NCBI GenBank assembly: GCA_045603125.1
Contig: JAZULN010000056.1
Span: 1-8,593 of the forward strand
DNA from: CAKSFT01 sp045603125
GTDB lineage: Bacteria > Bacillota > Clostridia > UBA1381
Length of the DNA: 8,593 bases
Direction of reading: 5' to 3'
Shown here: piece after piece, positions 1 to 6,220 of the stretch
Numbering within the stretch: position 1 is the stretch's first letter
Layout: each line of letters begins with the position of its first letter
Position numbers and translations under genes: made by a program
The notes under the pieces: generated by a model
Databases searched by the model: none
Seen by the model: the letters and a program-made list of their open reading frames with translations, nothing else
Told to the model about the DNA's origin: nothing

Positions 1-1551
1 GGCTACAAGACCGACCATGACCCATATGCAAGGGCAACCTCGGCCGGACCTCTTACATCAAAATTTATGACCGAGGTCTTAGAAAAGGAATTTAATTCAT
101 TGGATATCCCAATGTTTGATAAACGCCTGGCTATAGAAATCCTAAAAGACGAAGACGGGGTCATTGGACTTTTGGCGTTAAATAAAACCGATAACTCACT
201 TGAGGTTTTCTTCTCGCCAAACATCGTTATGGCAACCGGCGGCCCTGCCGGAATCTATGCCGACAGTGTTTTCCCACTGGGACATACCGGTTCATCAAGT
301 CTTGCGGTATTGACCGGTGCACACCTTCAGAATATGACCGAGTGGCAATACGGCATGGCATCAACTAACCCGAGATGGAATGTGTCGGGGACATATATGC
401 AAGTTTTACCGAGGTTTGTATCGATTGATGATGACGGCACAGAATACGAATTTTTAACCGAATGTTATGATGACTTATATGACGCATTATCGGCGGTATT
501 TTTAAAAGGCTATCAGTGGCCTTTTGACAGCAAAAAAGCGGTAGACGGATCGTCTGTAGTTGACCTTTTAGTATACCGAGAATGTGTGATGCGTGGAAGA
601 AAGGTTTATCTTGACTTTACAAAAAATCCTTTTGGATTAGAAAAAATCGAATTTGAAAAGCTAAGCCCCGAGGCATACGAATACTTAAAGAGTGCCGATG
701 CTTGCTTTGGCACACCAATCGAGCGACTCCTTAAAATGAATACACCCGCCGTGGATCTTTATCAAAGCAAGGGTGTTGACATTAAAAAAGAGTATCTTGA
801 GATTGCGGTATGTGCTCAACATAATAACGGCGGAATTGCGGTAAATTTATGGTGGGAAACATCGGTTAAAGGGTTATTCTCGGTCGGCGAATGTGCCGGA
901 ACCCACGGCATTGCCCGCCCCGGCGGAAGTGCCCTAAATGCAGGTCAGGTTGGTTCACTTAGAGCATCACTTTATATATCCGAGTGCGGAAAACAAGTAA
1001 ATGTTTTAGAAAACCATAAAAAAATTGCCGATAAGGCGGTTAAAATTCACTATGATTTTATAAACAATGCTTCGAAAAACCCTGACAACGCAAAAGACTT
1101 TATCATCTCCGGCAGAAGACGTATGAGTAACTCAGGCGGTGCTATAAGAAACCCCGAGGCAATAAAATCAGCAATGGCCGAGATTTCAAATGAACTTAAA
1201 AACTTCAACTCCCTCTTTGGTTCAAAAACTCCTGAAAAACTTTATAAACTAAAAGATATGTTAATCATGCAGTATATAACCCTTTTTGCAATGCTTGACT
1301 TTTCAAAAACCACCAAAGGAACTCGTGGTTCTGCTCTTTATTCAAATGAAAAAGGTATAAAAAATGAACACCTTGAAGATACCTTTAAATTCATAATGCA
1401 AGACTCATCAGAATTTGATATGGTTCAGGAAGTTTACATTGAGGAAAACGAAGTAAAGGGGCTATGGCGTAAGGTTCGACCAATACCTGAAAAAGACGAC
1501 TTTTTTGAAAACGTTTGGCGAGAATTCAATAAAAATAAAAATATTTATTAA
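1..1551 (+). CDS. FAD-binding oxidoreductase, fumarate reductase/succinate dehydrogenase flavoprotein type (5' partial)
   Basis: The reading frame is open from base 1 and ends with TAA at 1549-1551, so 516 residues are visible and the start lies upstream. The ATG at 67 is internal: the codons before it read DPYARATSAGPLTS, which continues the fold. Missing is the N-terminal dinucleotide-binding part with its GxGxxG loop, probably 100-150 residues. Counting from the first visible codon, the second FAD contact is the MATGGP segment near 77-82. A CAQHNNGGI segment at 271-279 matches the substrate-side His-x-x-GGI block of the SdhA/FrdA/NadB family. GECAGTHGIARPGGSALNAGQ (about 296-316) matches the family's GE..G.HG..R.GG..L block, including its arginine. 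A helical C-terminal part with RRRMSNSGGAIR follows. No iron-sulfur, heme or membrane segment is seen, so it is probably a soluble flavoenzyme. The first gene of a three-gene unit; substrate unknown. Confidence 0.85.
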   Translation, partial: GYKTDHDPYARATSAGPLTSKFMTEVLEKEFNSLDIPMFDKRLAIEILKDEDGVIGLLALNKTDNSLEVFFSPNIVMATGGPAGIYADSVFPLGHTGSSSLAVLTGAHLQNMTEWQYGMASTNPRWNVSGTYMQVLPRFVSIDDDGTEYEFLTECYDDLYDALSAVFLKGYQWPFDSKKAVDGSSVVDLLVYRECVMRGRKVYLDFTKNPFGLEKIEFEKLSPEAYEYLKSADACFGTPIERLLKMNTPAVDLYQSKGVDIKKEYLEIAVCAQHNNGGIAVNLWWETSVKGLFSVGECAGTHGIARPGGSALNAGQVGSLRASLYISECGKQVNVLENHKKIADKAVKIHYDFINNASKNPDNAKDFIISGRRRMSNSGGAIRNPEAIKSAMAEISNELKNFNSLFGSKTPEKLYKLKDMLIMQYITLFAMLDFSKTTKGTRGSALYSNEKGIKNEHLEDTFKFIMQDSSEFDMVQEVYIEENEVKGLWRKVRPIPEKDDFFENVWREFNKNKNIY

Positions 1552-1555
1552 GAAA

Positions 1556-1560
1556 GAGGA
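1556..1560 (+). promoter_or_regulatory. Ribosome binding site for the TIM-barrel gene
   Basis: GAGGA, within AAAGAGGA, ends 4 bases before the ATG at 1565. It decides the start: an in-frame TTG at 1505 would add 20 residues read over the end of the flavoprotein gene, with no family-like sequence in them. Confidence 0.7.
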
Positions 1561-1564
1561 TAAT

Positions 1565-2311
1565 ATGTTTGGTTTAGTATCTGTTTCCTTCAGAAAATAT
1601 ACACCTGAAGAAATTGTTGCCGAAATGAAAAAATGTGGTTTATCCTATATCGAATGGGGCAGCGACATCCATGCACCCTGTAATGATTTGGATAAACTAA
1701 AAAATATAAGAAAACTTTGCGATGAAAACGGTATTATCTGCTCATCTTATGGCACATATTTTAAGATTGGTGTAACTCCTAAAGATGAGATTAAAAATTA
1801 CATAAATGCCGCAAAAATTCTTGGCACAAACATCTTAAGACTTTGGTGCGGTATAAAGAAAAGTGCCGACTACACTCCCGAAGAAAAAGAAGAACTTTTC
1901 AGAGAATGTATAGCACTATCCAAAATTGCAGAAGCCGAAAATGTGGTTTTTTGTATGGAATGTCACCCAAACACCTACACCGAAACCTTAGACGGGGCGG
2001 TGGAGTTAATGGATAATGTGAATTCCAAAAACTTCAGGATGTATTGGCAACCAAACCAATTTAAAAGCGATGAAGATAACTTTAAATATGCCGAGACCAT
2101 AGCAAAATTCACAGAAATAATCCACGTATTTAACTGGACTAAAGACCAGTGGTTGCCACTATCGGGCGGAACTAAAATCTGGAAAAGTTATTTATCATTC
2201 TTTGACGGGGCCCAAAAGCTTTTACTGGAGTTTATGCCCGATAACCGCATAGAATCACTAAAATCCGAGTCCGATGCTCTAAAAGTTATCGCGAAAGGAG
2301 TGGGAATATGA
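1565..2311 (+). CDS. Sugar phosphate isomerase/epimerase-like TIM-barrel protein (xylose isomerase-like / AP endonuclease 2 fold)
   Basis: A 248-residue protein starting at the ATG 13 bases after the flavoprotein stop. It has the layout of the xylose isomerase-like TIM-barrel family: MFGLVSVSF as first strand, then the helix YTPEEIVAEMKKCGL and the second strand YIEWGSDIH (E30, H36). Later strands give FCMECHPNT (E132, H134), RMYWQPNQ (Q162), IIHVFNW (H187) and LLLEFMPD (E222). E132, H187 and E222 sit where this family places its divalent metal ligands. The position after strand 6, often Asp or Asn in a D-x-x-H type motif, here reads WQPN, so the metal site may be altered. The family includes isomerases, epimerases, dehydratases and 3-keto-glycoside lyases; sequence alone does not choose among them. 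Its stop overlaps the next start, so the two are probably co-translated. Cytoplasmic: no signal peptide. Confidence 0.85.
   Translation: MFGLVSVSFRKYTPEEIVAEMKKCGLSYIEWGSDIHAPCNDLDKLKNIRKLCDENGIICSSYGTYFKIGVTPKDEIKNYINAAKILGTNILRLWCGIKKSADYTPEEKEELFRECIALSKIAEAENVVFCMECHPNTYTETLDGAVELMDNVNSKNFRMYWQPNQFKSDEDNFKYAETIAKFTEIIHVFNWTKDQWLPLSGGTKIWKSYLSFFDGAQKLLLEFMPDNRIESLKSESDALKVIAKGVGI
2294..2300 (+). promoter_or_regulatory. Ribosome binding site for the hydroxyacid dehydrogenase gene
   Basis: AAAGGAG lies inside the end of the TIM-barrel gene, 7 bases before the ATG at 2308. It supports the start that overlaps the upstream stop by ATGA (2308-2311), an arrangement typical of translational coupling. 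Confidence 0.75.
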
Positions 2312-3309
2312 GAAGTATATTACTATCAAAAAATCAAGACGCTGCCTTTAGAGTTTACTCTGAGAATTTACTAAAAACTCTTAAAAATATTGCATCTCTT
2401 GACGATGGGATTTACGACAAGGAAAAAATCATAAAAAACCCTTCAGGCTTTTTAGATGTCCAATACATTTTCTCAACCTGGGGTATGGAGGTTTTCTCGG
2501 AGAAGGAAATTAAAGAAATTTTCCCGTCCTTGAAAGCAATATTTTATTCAGCAGGCACAGTTCAAAGTTTTGCAAGACCCTTTTTAAATTGTGGAGTAAA
2601 GGTATTTAGTGCCTGGGCTGCAAATGCAGTACCTGTTGCAGAATATAGTGTTTCCCAGATTATTTTGGCAAACAAAGGGTTCTTTTCGTGTTCGGAATTA
2701 AAAAGCCATGGAGAAGAAAAAGAATCTTTTGAGGTTTCTAAAAATTACTTTGGAAATTACAACGCTAATATTGGCTTAATTGGTGTGGGAATGATTGGAA
2801 AGCTTGTGGCAAAGATGCTTAAAAACTATGACCTAAACGTTTTTGCTTATGACCCGTTTTTACCTCTCGAGATTGCAGAGGATTTAGGAATAACCATGTG
2901 TTCCTTAGAGGAAATTTTTGAAAAATGTCATGTTATTTCAAACCATCTTGCCAACAACGAACAGACAAAACACATGTTAAACTATAACTTATTTTCAAAA
3001 ATGCTCCCCTATTCCACCTTCATAAATACTGGCCGTGGTGCACAGGTTAATGAAGACGATTTGGTGAGAATTTTAACTGAGCGTCCCGACATTACTGCGG
3101 TTTTGGATGTTACAGACCCCGAGCCGCCACTTGCGGGTCACAAGTTTTATACCATCAAAAATTGTTTCTTAACTCCTCACATTGCCGGAAGTTCAGGCAA
3201 GGAAGTTGAGAGAATGGCAGAATATATGATAGAAGAATTTAGAAATTTCATAAAGGGTGAGCCAACAAACTACGAAGTATCTATTAAAATGTTAGATACA
3301 ATGGCATAA
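2308..3309 (+). CDS. D-isomer-specific 2-hydroxyacid dehydrogenase
   Basis: A 333-residue, full-length member of the NAD(P)-dependent D-2-hydroxyacid dehydrogenase family, which reduces 2-keto acids to D-2-hydroxy acids or the reverse. The cofactor-binding motif is G159-V-G161-M-I-G164 in IGLIGVGMIGKLVAKML. The strand that follows ends in AYDPF (D182), and an acidic residue there usually favours NAD over NADP. The catalytic triad is complete: R243 in INTGRGAQVNEDDL, E272 in DVTDPEPP, H291 in LTPHIAGSSG. The N-terminal half is the usual flavodoxin-like catalytic domain, with NAVPVAEYSVSQI at the domain hinge. It overlaps the TIM-barrel gene by four bases and is the last gene before the terminator. 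Given its neighbours it probably handles a keto-acid or keto-sugar intermediate of the same pathway; this is inferred. Glyoxylate/hydroxypyruvate reductase or phosphoglycerate dehydrogenase names would be over-specific. Confidence 0.9.
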   Translation: MRSILLSKNQDAAFRVYSENLLKTLKNIASLDDGIYDKEKIIKNPSGFLDVQYIFSTWGMEVFSEKEIKEIFPSLKAIFYSAGTVQSFARPFLNCGVKVFSAWAANAVPVAEYSVSQIILANKGFFSCSELKSHGEEKESFEVSKNYFGNYNANIGLIGVGMIGKLVAKMLKNYDLNVFAYDPFLPLEIAEDLGITMCSLEEIFEKCHVISNHLANNEQTKHMLNYNLFSKMLPYSTFINTGRGAQVNEDDLVRILTERPDITAVLDVTDPEPPLAGHKFYTIKNCFLTPHIAGSSGKEVERMAEYMIEEFRNFIKGEPTNYEVSIKMLDTMA

Positions 3310-3327
3310 ATTGGGATATTTATATAT

Positions 3328-3360
3328 AAAAAACCACCGGATTTTTTCCGGTGGTTTTTT
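3328..3360. terminator. Bidirectional intrinsic terminator between convergent genes
   Basis: An inverted repeat, CCACCGG at 3334-3340 and CCGGTGG at 3348-3354, is separated by a 7-base loop (ATTTTTT). It is flanked by six A on the left (3328-3333) and six T on the right (3355-3360). The A and T tracts can extend the stem to 13 pairs. On either strand the GC stem is followed by a U run, so it can end transcripts from the dehydrogenase (stop 3309) and from valS (stop 3364, just past the hairpin). For valS the hairpin begins only about 3 bases after the stop codon. Confidence 0.93.
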
Positions 3361-3363
3361 ATG

Positions 3364-6006
3364 TTATAGGTTTTCCATATCCTTTATATTTTCCAATACT
3401 TTTTCTAGCATTTCACGATATTTTTCGCCCTTTGCCTTTTCTTCCTCAATCAGCTTTTGAGGAGCTTTTTGAACAAAGCCCTGGTTATTTAGCTTTCCTT
3501 CAACTCTCTTGATTTCACTCTCAAGCTGTGCTTTTTCTTTATTTAATCTTTCGAGTTCCTGAGTCTTATCAACCAATTCATCTAACGGAAGGAAGATTTC
3601 TGCACCGGCAACAACAACGTTTACCGCCTTGATATTTAGTCCCTCTTTTGACTCTAATACCTCAACTTCACTGGCAGATGCTAATTTTTCAAAGAACTGC
3701 TTACTGTTGTTATAAACATCCAAGTTCTTGGTAACAACAATAACCTTACTCTTTTTAGATGGTGCAACATTCATTGCAGCACGTCTGTTTCTGATACCGC
3801 TTACCGCTTCCATAACGGTTTCCATTGTTTCTTCGTCTTTTGGGAAATCAAGCTCTGAAACATATTCCGGGAACTTACTGATCATGATGCTTTCGCCATC
3901 ATGTGGCAGATGCTGCCAGATTTCTTCTGTTATAAACGGCATAAATGGATGCAATAGCTTCATTGAGTTTGAAAGTACATAGGTTAAGACATACTGTGCA
4001 GTCTTACCCGATTCGCTTTCTTTATCGAAAAGTCTTGGTTTTACAAGCTCAATGTACCAGTCACAGAAGTTACTCCACAAGAAGTCATATAGCTTAGATA
4101 CTGCGATTCCAAGTTCAAAGTTATCAATGTTATTGGTAACTTCCTTAACAAGCTTATTATACTTTGAAAGTATCCACTTATCTTCAAGTTGAAGTTTACT
4201 GGTATCCGGCAATTTATTCTCTGTAATATCAAGATTCATCAAGGTAAATCTTGCGGCATTCCATATCTTGTTCGCAAAGTTTCTGTTTGCCTCTACCCTT
4301 TCGATATAGAATCTCATATCATTACCCGGAGCATTGCCTGTTGCAAGAGTAAATCTCAAGGCGTCTGCACCGTATTTTTCTACGATTTCCAACGGATCAA
4401 TACCGTTTCCTAAAGATTTTGACATTTTTCTACCTTGTGAGTCACGCACCAAGCCGTGGATGAATACGTGCTTAAACGGAACTTGACCTGTGTGCTCGAT
4501 TCCTGAGAACATCATTCTCATAACCCAGAACGGGATAATGTCATAGCCGGTTACAAGAGTAGATGTTGGGTAGAAATACTTCATTTCCTCAGTTTCATCA
4601 GGCCAGCCAAGAGTTGAAAATGGCCAGAGGGCTGATGAGAACCATGTATCTAATGTGTCAGGGTCTTGGCGCATAGCTTTTCCGCACTTAGGACAAGTTG
4701 CACTTTCTTCCTTAGTTACTACCATCTCACCACATTCATCGCAGTAAAACGCCGGGATTCTGTGTCCCCACCAAAGCTGACGCGAAATACACCAGTCACG
4801 GATATTTTCAAGCCAGTGGAAATACACCTTTTCAAAGTGTTCAGGCACAAATACAGTTTCTTTATTCTTAACAGCATCAATGGCAGGCTGAGCTAAAGGC
4901 TTCATCTTAACAAACCATTGCTTTGAAATGATAGGTTCAACTGTTGTACCACATCTATAACACTGACCAACGTTATGGCTATGGTCTTCTATCTTAACTA
5001 AAAGTCCTAACTCCTCTAAGTCAGCAATCATAGCCTTTCTTGCCTCATAGCGGTCCATTCCTTCATATTTTCCACCAAGGGCGTTGATTGTAGCGTCATC
5101 ATTTAATACTTTAATCTGCTCTAGGTTATGTCTTAAGCCCACCTCAAAGTCGTTAGGGTCGTGGGCAGGAGTGATCTTTACGCAGCCTGTACCGAACTCT
5201 TTATCAACATAGCTGTCGGCAATTACAGGGATTTCTCTGTTTACCAAAGGTAAAATCAAGGTCTTACCAACAAGATGAGTATATCTTTCATCTTCAGGGT
5301 TCACTGCAACCGCAGTATCACCCAATAAGGTTTCCGGTCGGGTTGTCGCGATTATTACAAACTCGTCAGAATCCTTTACCGGGTACTTAATGTGCCAGAA
5401 ATGTCCGGCTTGTTCTTCGTGCTCAACCTCCGCATCAGACAGGGCGGTGATACAGTTAGGGCACCAGTTGATAATTCTTGAACCCTGATAGATTAGCCCC
5501 TTATTATAAAGGTTTATAAACACTTCCTTAACCGCCTTTGAACAGCCCTCGTCCATTGTAAAACGGAGTCTGTCCCAATCGCAAGATGAACCAATCTTCT
5601 TTAATTGGTTAATGATTCTGTCACCATATAGGTTTTTCCATTCCCAAACACGCTCTAAAAACTTTTCTCTACCCAGGTCATATCTTGTTAACCCTTCGTT
5701 TACTCTTAAATTCTCTTCAACCTTAATCTGGGTTGCAATACCCGCGTGGTCTGTTCCCGGCACCCAAAGGGTAGAATATCCTTGCATTCTTTTATATCTT
5801 ATTAAAATATCCTGCAAGGTTTCGTCAAGGGCGTGACCCATGTGAAGTTGACCTGTTACATTTGGGGGTGGGATAACGATTGTATAAGGTTTTTTGTCCT
5901 TATCAACCTCTGCGTGGAAGTATCCGTTATCTGTCCACATTTTATAAAGACGCTCCTCAACCTTACCCGGGTCATATGTCTTTTCAAGATTCTTATTCTC
6001 TTCCAT
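3364..6006 (-). CDS. valS: Valine--tRNA ligase (valyl-tRNA synthetase)
   Basis: Complete, 880 residues, the usual bacterial ValRS length. It charges tRNA-Val with valine in the cytoplasm. Class I signatures are present: HMGH at 55-58 within PPPNVTGQLHMGHAL, and KMSKS at 527-531. The editing (CP1) domain shows TTRPET at 221-226 and TPAHDPNDFEVG near 279-290, the region that clears mischarged threonine. Cysteine pairs at 182/185, 349/352, 422/425 and 438/441 look like zinc-binding knuckles. WWGHRIPAFY (412-421) and DTWFSSALWPFSTLGWP (453-469) are typical ValRS blocks. The last 70 residues are charged and heptad-like, the tRNA-binding coiled-coil arm. The start is the ATG at 6006; the best Shine-Dalgarno match lies 14 bases away (see separate entry). 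It is the last gene of its unit; folC, which often follows valS in Firmicutes, is not here. Confidence 0.98.
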   Translation of the reverse strand: MEENKNLEKTYDPGKVEERLYKMWTDNGYFHAEVDKDKKPYTIVIPPPNVTGQLHMGHALDETLQDILIRYKRMQGYSTLWVPGTDHAGIATQIKVEENLRVNEGLTRYDLGREKFLERVWEWKNLYGDRIINQLKKIGSSCDWDRLRFTMDEGCSKAVKEVFINLYNKGLIYQGSRIINWCPNCITALSDAEVEHEEQAGHFWHIKYPVKDSDEFVIIATTRPETLLGDTAVAVNPEDERYTHLVGKTLILPLVNREIPVIADSYVDKEFGTGCVKITPAHDPNDFEVGLRHNLEQIKVLNDDATINALGGKYEGMDRYEARKAMIADLEELGLLVKIEDHSHNVGQCYRCGTTVEPIISKQWFVKMKPLAQPAIDAVKNKETVFVPEHFEKVYFHWLENIRDWCISRQLWWGHRIPAFYCDECGEMVVTKEESATCPKCGKAMRQDPDTLDTWFSSALWPFSTLGWPDETEEMKYFYPTSTLVTGYDIIPFWVMRMMFSGIEHTGQVPFKHVFIHGLVRDSQGRKMSKSLGNGIDPLEIVEKYGADALRFTLATGNAPGNDMRFYIERVEANRNFANKIWNAARFTLMNLDITENKLPDTSKLQLEDKWILSKYNKLVKEVTNNIDNFELGIAVSKLYDFLWSNFCDWYIELVKPRLFDKESESGKTAQYVLTYVLSNSMKLLHPFMPFITEEIWQHLPHDGESIMISKFPEYVSELDFPKDEETMETVMEAVSGIRNRRAAMNVAPSKKSKVIVVTKNLDVYNNSKQFFEKLASASEVEVLESKEGLNIKAVNVVVAGAEIFLPLDELVDKTQELERLNKEKAQLESEIKRVEGKLNNQGFVQKAPQKLIEEEKAKGEKYREMLEKVLENIKDMENL

Positions 6007-6020
6007 TTTTTAAAATCCAA

Positions 6021-6027
6021 TCCTTTC
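6021..6027 (-). promoter_or_regulatory. Candidate, distantly placed ribosome binding site for valS
   Basis: On the minus strand GAAAGGA lies 14 bases before the valS ATG, farther than the usual 5-9. A weaker TTGGA centred near 6017 is closer. No better start is available in frame, because the next residues MEENKNLEKTYDPGKVEERLY already match a ValRS N-terminus. The long spacing may mean that translation is modest or is coupled to the small gene that ends 25 bases upstream. Confidence 0.4.
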
Positions 6028-6031
6028 TTTT

Positions 6032-6205
6032 TTATAGGAAAAATGCAATCACTGCCGAAATCACAGCCAACACCGCTGCCACCGATTTAATCTTCCTGAT
6101 TTCCTCTTCCCTGTTTTCTCTTTTATTTTGGGCAATCTTTTTTGCTCCGAAATTAACTACCAAAGCCAAAATTGCCACAATAATTGCTAAAATATCCGTA
6201 ACCAT
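6032..6205 (-). CDS. Small two-helix membrane protein, 57 residues, function unknown
   Basis: A short gene on the minus strand, ATG at 6205-6203 and TAA at 6034-6032. The product begins MVTDILAIIVAILALVVNFG and ends SVAAVLAVISAVIAFFL. Residues 4-20 and about 41-57 are hydrophobic enough to span the membrane. Between them is a strongly charged stretch, KKIAQNKRENREEEIRKIK (22-40), so the protein should form a hairpin or two-helix bundle; the many lysines and arginines suggest the loop faces the cytoplasm. AAGGAG (6213-6218) sits 7 bases before the ATG, an ideal site. The gene follows the glycosidase stop by 15 bases and precedes valS by 25, so it fits the operon exactly. I do not recognise the family; a holin-like or small toxin-like protein cannot be excluded by size, but nothing else supports either. 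Confidence 0.8.
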   Translation of the reverse strand: MVTDILAIIVAILALVVNFGAKKIAQNKRENREEEIRKIKSVAAVLAVISAVIAFFL

Positions 6206-6212
6206 TTTACCA

Positions 6213-6218
6213 CTCCTT
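6213..6218 (-). promoter_or_regulatory. Ribosome binding site for the small membrane protein
   Basis: AAGGAG on the minus strand, 7 bases before the ATG at 6205, lying in the 15-base gap after the glycosidase stop codon. It is the strongest evidence besides composition that this 57-codon frame is translated. Confidence 0.75.
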
Positions 6219-6220
6219 AT

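Noticed and set aside
67..69. ATG at 67 as the start of the flavoprotein
   Set aside because: The frame is open to base 1 and the codons before the ATG are family-like, and the FAD-binding N-terminus would be missing.
1505..1564. A TTG start at 1505 for the TIM-barrel gene
   Set aside because: It would overlap the flavoprotein end by 47 bases and add 20 residues with no family match. The ATG at 1565 has a ribosome site and begins at the first barrel strand.
3728..5836. Several short frames on the plus strand and one on the minus strand inside valS
   Set aside because: All lie within the valS coding region, lack ribosome sites and show no protein-like composition.
6068..6090. CGGTGGCAGCGG on the minus strand as a T-box core (which reads like GGGTGGNACCGCG)
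   Set aside because: The match fails at the ACC of the core, no specifier stem or terminator follows, and the bases fall in the second helix (SVAAV) of the small protein.
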